Source of the DNA: Proteobacteria bacterium UBA4575
GTDB taxonomy: Bacteria > Pseudomonadota > Gammaproteobacteria > UBA4575
Length of the DNA stretch: 6,087 bases
NCBI GenBank assembly: GCA_002386945.1
Contig: DGKH01000066.1
Location: 16,692-22,778 of the forward strand
Direction of reading: 5' to 3'
The notes beneath the pieces were generated by a model, which was given only the letters and a program-made list of their open reading frames with translations, was not told the origin of the DNA and did not search any database. The translations under genes were made by a program, and so were the position numbers. Of the stretch, positions 1 through 6,087 are shown piece after piece. Each line of letters begins with the position of its first letter. The stretch's first letter is position 1.

Positions 1-480
1 CGAGGGGCTCAAGTGAGTGCTTTGCATGCAGAGGTGAGCGAAAATTTCAAGGCTTATGGCTTGCAAGGGCATAGGCATTTGCCGGAAATATCACAAACGT
101 TGCAACAAATTGCAGGGACAACGATTGACCTTACTTTTGTACCACATTTGTTGCCGATGAACCGCGGTATTGAGGCTACAATCTATACTCGTTTGCTCGA
201 CGATCAGGCTATTGATTTGACTGCCTTATACCAAAAGCGCTATCAACAAGAGAGTTTTGTCACGGTATTGCCAGCAGGCACTGCGCCGGAAACGCGCGCT
301 GTGCGTGCAAGTAATCATTGCATGATGTCAGTAACTCAACTGGATGCAGGTCGAGTGGTGGTTTCTTCTGTGATTGATAACTTAGTCAAAGGTGCTGCCG
401 GTCAAGCGATTCAAAATATGAATATTATGTATGGCTGGGAAGAGTCGAATGGCCTGACCAGTATAGGTTTAATCCCTTAA
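1..480 (+). CDS. argC: N-acetyl-gamma-glutamyl-phosphate reductase, C-terminal part
   Basis: ArgC reduces N-acetyl-glutamyl-phosphate to N-acetyl-glutamate semialdehyde with NADPH, the third step of cytoplasmic arginine biosynthesis. The frame is open from the first base (it begins R-G-A-Q-V-S), so this is the 3' end of a gene starting outside the window. The visible 159 residues are slightly under half of a usual ArgC of about 340-350 residues. The NADPH-binding domain and catalytic cysteine must lie upstream and cannot be checked. Family motifs seen, numbered within the fragment: FKAYG (16-20), GHRHLPEI (23-30, containing the expected catalytic histidine), [14 protein letters not shown] (44-57), PAGTAPETR (91-99), and [18 protein letters not shown] (124-141), which is nearly invariant in this family. 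The GTG at 13 is an internal codon and not a start. The gene is followed after 12 nt by the membrane-protein gene and probably shares its transcript. Confidence 0.96.
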   Translation, partial: RGAQVSALHAEVSENFKAYGLQGHRHLPEISQTLQQIAGTTIDLTFVPHLLPMNRGIEATIYTRLLDDQAIDLTALYQKRYQQESFVTVLPAGTAPETRAVRASNHCMMSVTQLDAGRVVVSSVIDNLVKGAAGQAIQNMNIMYGWEESNGLTSIGLIP

Positions 481-492
481 GGCAGATGGTTA

Positions 493-1242
493 ATGGGTCC
501 AGTTAAAGTTCATCTGCCCAAGTATCGATCAGTTAGGCTCAAGATTTATGAGCCGTTTCTGAAGCGGTTCCGCATTTTCAGTTTATTGCTGGGCTTTTTT
601 ATAGGAGCAGTAGCTTGTTATTGGGGCTTTAATTCAGAGCTACGTTCACTACTGTTGGCAGATGGGCGAACACTGGGTGAACTGAGTGCTACAGTTGAGC
701 AGGCCAAGCTGCGCAATCAAGCACTCGCTCATGATCTATCTAAGATGTCTCGCTCAGTCGAAATTGAGCGGCAGACTGGCCAGCAGTTAAAAGAGATTCT
801 ATTGAAAAAAGAATTTGAGCTGGCCAAGCGGGATCAGGAGCTCATTTTATTACGTTCATTGGTGGCACCAGAAAATGCGGCATTAGGACTTCAAATACAC
901 GATTTTAAGTTGCGCCACTCTCCTCGTGAGCGAGAGTTTTACTACGACCTATTATTGACCCAGTCCAGCGTCAGCAAAAAGGCTGTTAAAGGTGAGCTTA
1001 ATATCTATATTGATGGTTTAGTCAATGGTGAAAGGCAGCGACTAACGTTCGCTGAAGTATCACCAGAAAAGTTTAAGCGAGTGCCTTACCAGTTTCGGTT
1101 TTTTCAACGATTGAGTGGCGTGATGCAGTTGCCAGAAGCCTTTGAAACTGACAGGGTTGAATTAAAGCTTATGCCTGCAGGTAAGTCATCCAAACCGATA
1201 CAAATGACTTATCAATGGGCTGAATTACTCAGTGGGGACTGA
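493..1242 (+). CDS. DUF6776-like single-pass membrane protein with coiled coil
   Basis: The function is unknown. This 249-residue protein has a basic N-terminus (about 1-27), one hydrophobic segment (about 28-46, ending ACYWGF), a charged heptad-like stretch (about 58-123, rich in E, Q, K and L) that should form a coiled coil, and a mixed alpha/beta C-terminal domain (about 131-245). The basic residues before the membrane segment predict N-in/C-out topology, placing the coiled coil and C-terminal domain in the periplasm. Layout, length and position before a bactofilin gene match the family I know as DUF6776 in Pseudomonas relatives; this assignment is from memory of the architecture and not a search. 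The ATG at 493 is preceded by AAGG (479-482) at a longish spacing. The stop codon (1240-1242) is one base from the bactofilin ATG, so the two are probably translationally coupled and may act together. A possible role is a membrane anchor or periplasmic partner for the bactofilin; this is inference. Confidence 0.8.
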   Translation: MGPVKVHLPKYRSVRLKIYEPFLKRFRIFSLLLGFFIGAVACYWGFNSELRSLLLADGRTLGELSATVEQAKLRNQALAHDLSKMSRSVEIERQTGQQLKEILLKKEFELAKRDQELILLRSLVAPENAALGLQIHDFKLRHSPREREFYYDLLLTQSSVSKKAVKGELNIYIDGLVNGERQRLTFAEVSPEKFKRVPYQFRFFQRLSGVMQLPEAFETDRVELKLMPAGKSSKPIQMTYQWAELLSGD

Positions 1243-1243
1243 T

Positions 1244-1660
1244 ATGTTTTCTAAGAATAAAACGCGAACAGCAAATATTGAGACCGTGATAGGCCAAAAT
1301 ACGATATTAAAAGGTGATGTTCACTTTGCAGGTGGGCTGCATGTGGAGGGGTTTATTCAAGGTAACCTAATTGCGAATAATGAGGAAGAAAGCATCTTGA
1401 TCTTGAGCCAGAAAGGTCGGATTGAAGGCGATATTTGCGGGACAGTGGTCGTTTTAGATGGCGAAGTGCTAGGGAATCTGACGGCTAGTGTGTCGCTGGA
1501 GCTGGCGCATCATGCGCGAGTTAAGGGTAATATCAGTTATAAAACCTTAGAAATGGAAGGTGGTGCCACTGTGAATGGCGTCTTAAACCAATTGCAGCCT
1601 ACCGATCAGCTTGTAATAGAAGAACGACAGCCAAAACTAGGGGAAGTGTCACAAGACTGA
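1244..1660 (+). CDS. bactofilin (polymer-forming cytoskeletal protein)
   Basis: Bactofilins are small proteins that polymerise without nucleotide through a right-handed beta-helix core. They form membrane-associated scaffolds that help place cell-wall enzymes, stalks or other polar structures. The 138-residue product has a short N-terminal tail (MFSKNK..), then a core of roughly residues 12-115 made of short repeats with regular glycines and alternating hydrophobics (for example LHVEGFIQGNL, GRIEGDICGTV, ARVKGNISYKTLEMEGGATV), then a disordered acidic tail. This is the usual size and plan. The start is set at ATG 1244, because GGGGA (1234-1238) makes a well-spaced ribosome site. An in-frame GTG at 1232 would add four residues (M-G-T-D) and overlap the preceding gene, and it lacks such a site. 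The preceding stop is one base upstream, indicating coupled translation with the membrane coiled-coil protein. Confidence 0.93.
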   Translation: MFSKNKTRTANIETVIGQNTILKGDVHFAGGLHVEGFIQGNLIANNEEESILILSQKGRIEGDICGTVVVLDGEVLGNLTASVSLELAHHARVKGNISYKTLEMEGGATVNGVLNQLQPTDQLVIEERQPKLGEVSQD

Positions 1661-1769
1661 TGAGGTTCAATATTGAGATTGCACTGTAGCTGTCTCTAGC
1701 GGGTAGTTGACCCTGCCGAGGTGACTAGGTAGTCTCGCGACTTAATAGCTAAATTATGGAGAATAACTC
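1661..1769 (+). promoter_or_regulatory. intergenic region before erpA with weak promoter-like boxes
   Basis: This 109-nt gap has no gene and probably carries the erpA promoter. One candidate is TTGACC (1707-1712) with a 17-nt spacer to TAGTCT (1730-1735): the -35 is good and the -10 is poor. A second is GTGACT (1721-1726) with a 16-nt spacer to TAATAG (1743-1748), with weak boxes at both ends. Neither is decisive. A perfect 5-bp inverted repeat (1723-1734) overlaps both candidates. No convincing terminator for the upstream unit is visible, so readthrough from the bactofilin gene into erpA is also possible. Confidence 0.35.
1723..1734. repeat. perfect small inverted repeat, possible operator
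   Basis: GACTA-GG-TAGTC is a perfect 5-bp dyad with a 2-nt centre, lying in the candidate erpA promoter. It resembles the core of the type 1 IscR operator known in enterobacteria (GACT..AGTC with a 5-nt middle) but is one base shorter, and the flanks do not match. It could be an operator or chance. Confidence 0.4.
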
Positions 1770-2135
1770 ATGGCATCAACTGAAAGTGTGACCTCATCTG
1801 GCATGCCAGTGCCATTGATTTTTACCGATGCAGCCGCTGGTAAAGTAAAGCAGCTGATTGAAGAAGAAAAAAACGATAAATTAAAGCTACGTGTTTTTGT
1901 CTCAGGTGGCGGTTGTTCTGGGTTCCAGTATGGCTTCACTTTTGATGAAGAGCTACAAGATGGTGATACAGCTGTTGAGAATTCTGGTGTTACCTTGCTA
2001 ATCGATCCAATGAGTTATCAATATCTAGTTGGCGCTGAAATTGACTACAGCGAAGGCTTAGAAGGCGCTCAATTTGTGATTCGAAATCCAAATGCTAAAA
2101 CAACCTGTGGTTGTGGGTCGTCTTTTTCAACCTAG
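1770..2135 (+). CDS. erpA: iron-sulfur cluster insertion protein ErpA
   Basis: ErpA is an A-type carrier that receives Fe-S clusters from the assembly scaffold and delivers them to apo-enzymes; in E. coli these include the isoprenoid enzymes IspG and IspH. The 121-residue product contains the HesB/IscA fold, with three conserved cluster-binding cysteines: Cys49 in the [11 protein letters not shown] motif and Cys113 and Cys115 in the C-terminal [10 protein letters not shown] motif. The strings [17 protein letters not shown] and FVIRNPNA are typical of the ErpA branch rather than IscA or SufA. It is a few residues longer than the E. coli protein (about 114), because of a Ser/Thr-rich N-terminal extension. 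The ATG at 1770 has GGAG (1758-1761) 8 nt upstream, a strong ribosome site. It is a single gene between its own intergenic region and a strong terminator. Confidence 0.97.
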   Translation: MASTESVTSSGMPVPLIFTDAAAGKVKQLIEEEKNDKLKLRVFVSGGGCSGFQYGFTFDEELQDGDTAVENSGVTLLIDPMSYQYLVGAEIDYSEGLEGAQFVIRNPNAKTTCGCGSSFST

Positions 2136-2160
2136 TATCTAGTTAGGTAGTAAAACAGAC

Positions 2161-2196
2161 GCATAAAAAAACCCGCTTTTGCGGGTTTTTTTATGC
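2161..2196. terminator. bidirectional intrinsic terminator between erpA and anmK
   Basis: The sequence is a perfect inverted repeat with 16-bp arms and a TTTT loop (2177-2180). From the outside in, the arms are GCAT, seven A/T pairs, and the GC-rich core CCCGC/GCGGG (2172-2176 and 2181-2185). The core is flanked by A7 on the left (2165-2171) and T7 on the right (2186-2192), so it reads as hairpin plus U-tract on both strands. It would end erpA transcripts (plus) and anmK transcripts (minus). The anmK stop codon (2191-2193) and last alanine codon lie inside the right arm. Confidence 0.95.
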
Positions 2197-3303
2197 CGGA
2201 TAGCAGGCGCCTAAGATGCGTTTTTGTTTGGCGCCAGTAATACTCTCGGCATTACCGCTTTGTTTGTTGATATGTCGAAAAGCGAGCCAAGCAAATGCAG
2301 TCGCTTCTACCCAATCAACTCCTATGCCGTAGTCCTCACTCAATTCTAATTGGATTGCTCCTAATCCAGCCTGAATACGTTGAATTAAGAAGTGATTATG
2401 GCAACCGCCACCACAGGCGATAAGTTTTTTGCAGTGGCCAGCATATTGCTTGACGGCTTGGCATACCGTGACGGCACTGAGCTCGACTAAAGTGGCTGCA
2501 ACATCAATATCACTGATCTCCTTAAAAGAACTCAAGGCTATTTCTAGCCAAGCCAGATTGAATTGATTTATATCGGCCGACTTTGGTGGGCTTGCGGTAA
2601 AGAATGGGTGTTGTAATAACAATGCTAGCAACTGCTGATGGACCTGTCCTTGACGTGCCCAAGCACCATCTTGATCATAAGTCTTACCTAGTCTATGCCG
2701 CACCCAAGCATCTATGAGTGTGTTTGCTGGGCCAGTATCAAATCCAAGTTGTGGGTCTTCTCCAGCGGCACCTAGTAGCGTAATGTTTGCAATGCCACCG
2801 AGGTTAAGTACGGCATCTATACCCTCGATTTTTTCTAACCAACTTTGATGGAAGCAGGGGACTAAAGGGGCACCTTGACCTCCAACTGCGATATCTCTGC
2901 GACGAAAGTCAGCAATCGTAGTAATTCCTGTCTCTTCTGCAATGATATTCGGATCACCAATCTGCATGCTATAAGCCGGCGATTGATCTGCGCCATGTAA
3001 TAAAGTCTGTCCGTGACTACCAATGGCTACGATTTGTTGTCGTGCAATTTGATGGTGCTGTAAGACATGGTTGGCTGCCTTGGCAAAGTGCCTGGCAACT
3101 CGCACATCGAGTTGAGCTAAATGATGTAATGCTATTTGCTTGCTGGATACTGCATGACGCAGCTGTTGTTGCAGTTCAGGTTCAAACGCTTCGTTATGAC
3201 TAGCTAAGACATGGCATATACCGCCTGAGCTAATCTCTACGACAACAGCATCAATACCATCCATGCTAGTACCAGACATGAGGCCGAGGTAAAGAGAGGA
3301 CAT
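2191..3303 (-). CDS. anmK: anhydro-N-acetylmuramic acid kinase
   Basis: AnmK hydrolyses the 1,6-anhydro ring of anhydro-MurNAc and phosphorylates it with ATP to give MurNAc-6-phosphate, a cytoplasmic step of peptidoglycan recycling. From the ATG at 3303 it has 370 residues, the usual family length. Motifs in order: GLMSGTSMDGIDAV (7-20, nucleotide binding), GSHGQT (95-100), ADFRRRDIAVGGQGAPLVP (131-149), NLGGIANIT (167-175), GFDTGPANTLIDAW (187-200, with the expected catalytic Asp189), ACGGGCHNHFL (296-306) and DWVEATAFAWLA (330-341), ending in ITGA...RILGACYP. The segment after PPKS (239-242) reads ADIN where I recall TGRE in most relatives, a mild deviation. The frame stays open upstream to a TTG at 3336 inside mepM, but the family begins right at MSS-LYLGLMSGTS, so ATG 3303 is chosen. 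No clear ribosome site precedes it; with mepM ending 13 nt upstream, coupled translation is likely. Confidence 0.96.
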   Translation of the reverse strand: MSSLYLGLMSGTSMDGIDAVVVEISSGGICHVLASHNEAFEPELQQQLRHAVSSKQIALHHLAQLDVRVARHFAKAANHVLQHHQIARQQIVAIGSHGQTLLHGADQSPAYSMQIGDPNIIAEETGITTIADFRRRDIAVGGQGAPLVPCFHQSWLEKIEGIDAVLNLGGIANITLLGAAGEDPQLGFDTGPANTLIDAWVRHRLGKTYDQDGAWARQGQVHQQLLALLLQHPFFTASPPKSADINQFNLAWLEIALSSFKEISDIDVAATLVELSAVTVCQAVKQYAGHCKKLIACGGGCHNHFLIQRIQAGLGAIQLELSEDYGIGVDWVEATAFAWLAFRHINKQSGNAESITGAKQKRILGACYPA

Positions 3304-3316
3304 GACGCTAGATAGC

Positions 3317-4780
3317 CTACTGCGCGAACTGTGCAATACGGGTAGAGGAGAATAACTCTAACCGTGCAAAGCGTTCGGCGGTTTCTTCTTTAAAACGTTG
3401 TAATGCATCTCGTGCCAGCGGTTTTGCATCGGGCAGTTTTACCGTTAATGGATTGCGGTGTACGCCATTAATGCGGAATTCATAGTGTAGATGTGGGCCG
3501 GTAGCGAGACCGCTACTACCTATATAGCCAATGATTTGCCCCTGTTTTACGCGACTACCTACACTCAAGTTTTTACCATAGCGTCGCATATGGGCATAGA
3601 GGGTGCTGTACTGGCTACCATGTTGCAGGATGATGGTGCGACCATAACCTCCTTTGTTGCCACGATGGATAATCTTACCATCGCCAGCAGCCTTGATAGG
3701 TGTGCCAGTGGCAGCGGCATAATCAACACCTCGATGTGCGCGGATGGTATTTAAGACAGGGTGCCGACGGTTTAAGTTAAAGCCAGAGCTGACTCTGGCA
3801 AAATCAACTGGGGTACGCAGGAAGGGCTTGCGCATGCTATGCCCGTCTTCTGAATAATAATCTATATTGCCACTAGCATCTGTATAACGGACAGCACGGT
3901 AACTTCGGCCGGCATTAACAAATTCAGCAGAAAGGATGACTCCATCTTTTACCCGCTGATCATCTAAAAAGAGTTGTTCATAGACCACAGTGAATTGATC
4001 ACCAGTACGAATATCAAGAGCGAAATCGATATCCCAACCAAAGATAATTGCTAATTGCATGATGACTTTGTCGCTTAGTCCAACTGTTTGGCCAGCAAGG
4101 TAGAGTGAAGAGTCAATCGTTGCAAATGCCATTTTACTGCGTCGATCGAAGCTACGGCGGTGTTCTAGAACGCTATAGTCATCCTCGTGTCTAACAATTT
4201 CCAAGCTATGTAATGGGTCTAAATCCAGTGTGATGGAGTCTAAGTTAGAGCCCTTGGTCTTGATGTGGATGGTCTGCCCAGGGTGAATGTTACGAAGTTG
4301 AGCGACCTGCTTCCCTAAGGCGAGGATGCTATGTAATTCAGTCTGGAATCCACGTCGTGAGAACAGTGCGGATAGCGTGTCCCCCTTGCGTATGGTGACC
4401 GACTCCAATGTGCCCTTTTCCTCGACATCGCTTGCTACCACACCCGATCTAGAATCAATACTGGTTAATGAGGCAGTAGTCACAGTGGTTTCTTGCGGTT
4501 GTGCCGGAGCGGTTGCGAGCAAGGAGTCTTGTGATGGCAATGCTATAATCTTATTCTTATTAGAGACTAGGCTTAATGTGTCGACAGTAAGTTTTTCGTC
4601 AAGCGGTGTATTTAGGCTGACGGAGGCGATGACTACTCCAGTTAGGATGATAATAATCAGCGCAAGTAAGGGCATTACTGCTGGGCGATGGCCGTCACGC
4701 TTTTTGAATCGCGGCTTTCGTTTATAATCCGCTTCGAATAGGGGTCGGTGTCGCACGTATGATTTGTTCCAATACGTCAC
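3317..4780 (-). CDS. mepM: membrane-anchored M23 (LytM) peptidoglycan endopeptidase with LysM-like domain
   Basis: This is a periplasmic zinc endopeptidase, expected to cut peptide cross-links in peptidoglycan so new strands can be inserted. The 487 residues comprise a basic cytoplasmic tail (1-33), a transmembrane anchor (about 36-56), a low-complexity linker, a LysM/OapA-like wall-binding domain (about 126-175, with VTIRKGDTLSALF and IHPGQTIHI), a middle Csd3-like domain (about 200-320) and the M23 domain (about 330-445). The catalytic set is complete: His349 and Asp353 (HRGVD), His397 (YAHM), and His430 and His432 (HLH). In LytM-type enzymes the first two and the last bind zinc. The start is a GTG at 4780, giving a sensible anchor, but no clear ribosome site is visible, so an alternative start such as GTG 4756 or ATG 4675 is possible. 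It is the first gene of a unit with anmK, which recycles products of wall turnover. The symbol follows family usage; the gene is often just named peptidase M23. Confidence 0.92.
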   Translation of the reverse strand: MTYWNKSYVRHRPLFEADYKRKPRFKKRDGHRPAVMPLLALIIIILTGVVIASVSLNTPLDEKLTVDTLSLVSNKNKIIALPSQDSLLATAPAQPQETTVTTASLTSIDSRSGVVASDVEEKGTLESVTIRKGDTLSALFSRRGFQTELHSILALGKQVAQLRNIHPGQTIHIKTKGSNLDSITLDLDPLHSLEIVRHEDDYSVLEHRRSFDRRSKMAFATIDSSLYLAGQTVGLSDKVIMQLAIIFGWDIDFALDIRTGDQFTVVYEQLFLDDQRVKDGVILSAEFVNAGRSYRAVRYTDASGNIDYYSEDGHSMRKPFLRTPVDFARVSSGFNLNRRHPVLNTIRAHRGVDYAAATGTPIKAAGDGKIIHRGNKGGYGRTIILQHGSQYSTLYAHMRRYGKNLSVGSRVKQGQIIGYIGSSGLATGPHLHYEFRINGVHRNPLTVKLPDAKPLARDALQRFKEETAERFARLELFSSTRIAQFAQ

Positions 4781-4818
4781 CAGACTGAAAGTGTGGTGAT
4801 CTATTTTATTAGGTAGGC

Positions 4819-4847
4819 AGTATAGACTGGAAAGCCGGATGAGTGAA
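4819..4847 (-). promoter_or_regulatory. candidate sigma-70 promoter for mepM-anmK
   Basis: On the minus strand TTCACT (4847-4842) lies 17 nt from TATACT (4824-4819). The -10 matches five of six consensus bases and the -35 four of six, with ideal spacing. Transcription would start near 4812, giving a leader of about 30 nt before the GTG at 4780. The -35 and spacer overlap the imperfect dyad at 4833-4861. Confidence 0.6.
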
Positions 4848-4861
4848 TCAGCTCGTAGGCT
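4833..4861 (+). repeat. imperfect inverted repeat in the tyrS upstream region
   Basis: AGCC (4833-4836) pairs with GGCT (4858-4861), and ATGAG (4839-4843) pairs with CTCGT (4852-4856) with one G-T pair, leaving a small GG/A internal loop and an 8-nt loop (4844-4851). On the plus strand it is followed by TTAAATTTT, so in RNA it would look like a weak terminator or attenuator ahead of tyrS. As DNA it overlaps the mepM promoter and could be an operator. The stem is short and the role is unproven. Confidence 0.4.
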
Positions 4862-4890
4862 TTAAATTTTAGGTATTTATTGAGTCAATT

Positions 4891-6087
4891 ATGAAAGAAC
4901 TAGAGCTGTTTGAAGAATTAAAGCGGGGCTGTGAAGAGTTGCTGCTGGAGCAAGAGTTTAAGGAAAGGCTAGCAACAGGCAGACCGTTGAGAATTAAGGC
5001 GGGGTTTGATCCGACAGCACCTGACCTTCATCTAGGGCATACCGTATTAATCAATAAGCTGCGGCAGTTTCAGCAACAAGGACATCAGGTCCTGTTTTTG
5101 ATTGGTGACTTTACGGGTGTTATTGGTGACCCAACAGGAAAGAATGCAACACGTAAGCCGCTAACGGCAGAGCAAGTTGCAGAAAATGCAGAGACCTACA
5201 AACAGCAAATCTTTAAGATATTAGACCCCGAAAAAACTGAGATCTGCTTCAATTCTGAGTGGATGGGGAAAATGTCTGCCGCCAACTTGGTGCAATTAGC
5301 GTCGCAACATACCGTTGCACGGATGCTTGAGCGTGATGACTTTCAGAAGCGATACAGTTCAAATCAGCCCATTGCAATCCATGAGTTTTTGTATCCATTA
5401 GTGCAGGGCTATGACTCTGTTGCTTTAAAGGCCGATGTTGAGTTGGGAGGGACTGACCAAAAATTCAATCTCCTAATGGGGCGGGAATTGCAAAAGGCGC
5501 ATGGGCAGAAACCACAAACCGTCATGATGTTGCCGATTTTAGAAGGATTGGATGGCGTTCAGAAAATGTCGAAGTCATTGAATAACTATATTGGTATCAA
5601 TGAGCCGCCAAATGAAATGTTTGGCAAGATCATGTCGTTGTCAGATGACATCATGTGGCGCTACTTTGAACTACTGAGTTTTAAGCCACTGTCTCAAATC
5701 CAGTCCTATAAAGACGCCATTGAAAAAGAGGGCGCTAATCCAAGAGATATTAAGTTTGAGCTGGGTATGGAGATCGTCGAACGATTTCATGATGCTGCGG
5801 CTGCAGAGAAGGCTAAGCAGGATTTTCTACAGCGCTTTCAGAAAGGCCAGTTACCAGACGAGGTGGCTGATTATGTGTTGCAGCCTGCAGCTGCACCATG
5901 GATGTTAGGGTCTGCATTAAAAGAGTCTGGCCTAGTTGCGAGCACCTCAGAAGCCATTCGTATGATTAAGCAAGGTGCTGTAAGGATTGATGGGGAAAAG
6001 GTGCTGGATATAAAAACAGTGCTTGAGCTATCAAAGCCAGTGGTTTTACAGGTAGGTAAACGCAAGGTTGTTCGAGTTTCTCTCGGA
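4891..6087 (+). CDS. tyrS: tyrosyl-tRNA synthetase, nearly complete, cut at the right edge
   Basis: TyrS charges tRNA-Tyr with tyrosine using ATP in the cytoplasm. The frame is open from ATG 4891 to the last base, giving 399 residues with no stop. Relatives of this type are about 400 residues, so only a few codons should be missing. It is a class I synthetase: the HIGH-type motif is HLGH (47-50) in [13 protein letters not shown], the family strings [20 protein letters not shown] occur at 171-190, and the second signature is a canonical KMSKS (225-229). The C-terminal part (about 339-399) is an S4-like RNA-binding domain with [16 protein letters not shown]. The KMSKS form and length match the TyrZ-type branch found in Pseudomonas rather than E. 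coli TyrS, which I recall having a KFGKT-type motif and about 424 residues. It is divergent from mepM. The ribosome site before the ATG is weak, but the start matches the family N-terminus. Confidence 0.97.
   Translation, partial: MKELELFEELKRGCEELLLEQEFKERLATGRPLRIKAGFDPTAPDLHLGHTVLINKLRQFQQQGHQVLFLIGDFTGVIGDPTGKNATRKPLTAEQVAENAETYKQQIFKILDPEKTEICFNSEWMGKMSAANLVQLASQHTVARMLERDDFQKRYSSNQPIAIHEFLYPLVQGYDSVALKADVELGGTDQKFNLLMGRELQKAHGQKPQTVMMLPILEGLDGVQKMSKSLNNYIGINEPPNEMFGKIMSLSDDIMWRYFELLSFKPLSQIQSYKDAIEKEGANPRDIKFELGMEIVERFHDAAAAEKAKQDFLQRFQKGQLPDEVADYVLQPAAAPWMLGSALKESGLVASTSEAIRMIKQGAVRIDGEKVLDIKTVLELSKPVVLQVGKRKVVRVSLG

Larger units (their letters stand above)
4781..4890. promoter_or_regulatory. 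divergent intergenic region between mepM and tyrS
   Basis: This 110-nt region contains no gene. It must hold the starts of two opposite transcripts. The minus-strand promoter is recognisable and given separately. For tyrS no good -35/-10 pair stands out: TAAATT (4863-4868) and TATAGA (4821-4826) are possible -10 boxes without matching -35 boxes. The ribosome site of tyrS is weak (GAG at 4882-4884, 6 nt before the ATG). An imperfect hairpin followed by an A/T-rich run lies at 4833-4870. Confidence 0.7.

Noticed and set aside
1232..1243. GTG at 1232 as start of the bactofilin
   Set aside because: It would overlap the preceding gene, and the GGGGA ribosome site sits correctly for ATG 1244 and lies inside the proposed extension.
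1703..1727. Full type 1 IscR site beginning at GTAGTTGACC
   Set aside because: The left half resembles the enterobacterial consensus, but the right half at the correct spacing does not match at all.
1754..1939. Minus-strand open frame over the start of erpA
   Set aside because: It is the reverse of a conserved ErpA coding region with no supporting signals.
3304..3336. TTG at 3336 as start of anmK
   Set aside because: It adds eleven residues unlike the family N-terminus, and TTG is a rare start. ATG 3303 gives the standard 370-residue protein.
3491..3754. Plus-strand open frame inside mepM
   Set aside because: It lies antisense to the conserved M23 domain, has no ribosome site and no recognisable protein features. 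The same applies to the plus-strand frame at 4326-4727.
4781..4890. T-box riboswitch before tyrS
   Set aside because: T-boxes are typical of Gram-positive bacteria, the leader is far too short, and no T-box sequence or antiterminator is visible.
5720..6065. Two short open frames (5720-5908 plus, 5871-6065 minus) within tyrS
   Set aside because: They are out of frame with or antisense to tyrS, whose own frame is intact and conserved through this stretch.

Overview
The window is ordinary chromosomal DNA from a gammaproteobacterium. The gene order (argC, a DUF6776-type membrane protein, a bactofilin and erpA on one strand; anmK and an M23 peptidase on the other; then tyrS divergently) matches an arrangement I recall from Pseudomonas and relatives (Pseudomonadales/Cellvibrionales). 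Base composition by eye is moderate in GC, lower than in typical Pseudomonas, which suggests a marine or Cellvibrionales-like member. That placement is inference. I see no insertion sequences, phage genes, CRISPR arrays, tRNAs or rRNAs.

Layout: bases 1-480 are the C-terminal half of ArgC (arginine biosynthesis), cut by the window edge. It is followed with short gaps (12 nt, then 1 nt) by a single-pass membrane coiled-coil protein (493-1242) and a bactofilin (1244-1660), which together look like one transcription unit. A 109-nt gap with a perfect small dyad and weak promoter-like boxes precedes erpA (1770-2135), an A-type iron-sulfur carrier. A strong, symmetrical bidirectional terminator (2161-2196) separates erpA from the convergent anmK-mepM pair and contains the stop codon of anmK. 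The M23 peptidase (mepM, 3317-4780, minus) is upstream of anmK (2191-3303, minus), with 13 nt between them. A 110-nt divergent intergenic region (4781-4890) holds a good sigma-70-like promoter for the mepM-anmK unit and an imperfect hairpin in front of tyrS. tyrS (4891-6087, plus) runs off the right edge, probably only a few codons short of its end.

How the genes relate: three or four of the seven concern the envelope. MepM would cleave peptidoglycan cross-links, AnmK recycles the anhydro-MurNAc released by wall turnover, and the bactofilin with its coupled membrane partner is a plausible spatial organiser of wall synthesis or cleavage. ArgC, ErpA and TyrS are housekeeping genes. I found no clearly novel system. 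The most interesting item is the tightly coupled DUF6776-bactofilin pair lying close to an M23 endopeptidase, followed by the unexplained dyad or hairpin elements in the two promoter-bearing gaps.
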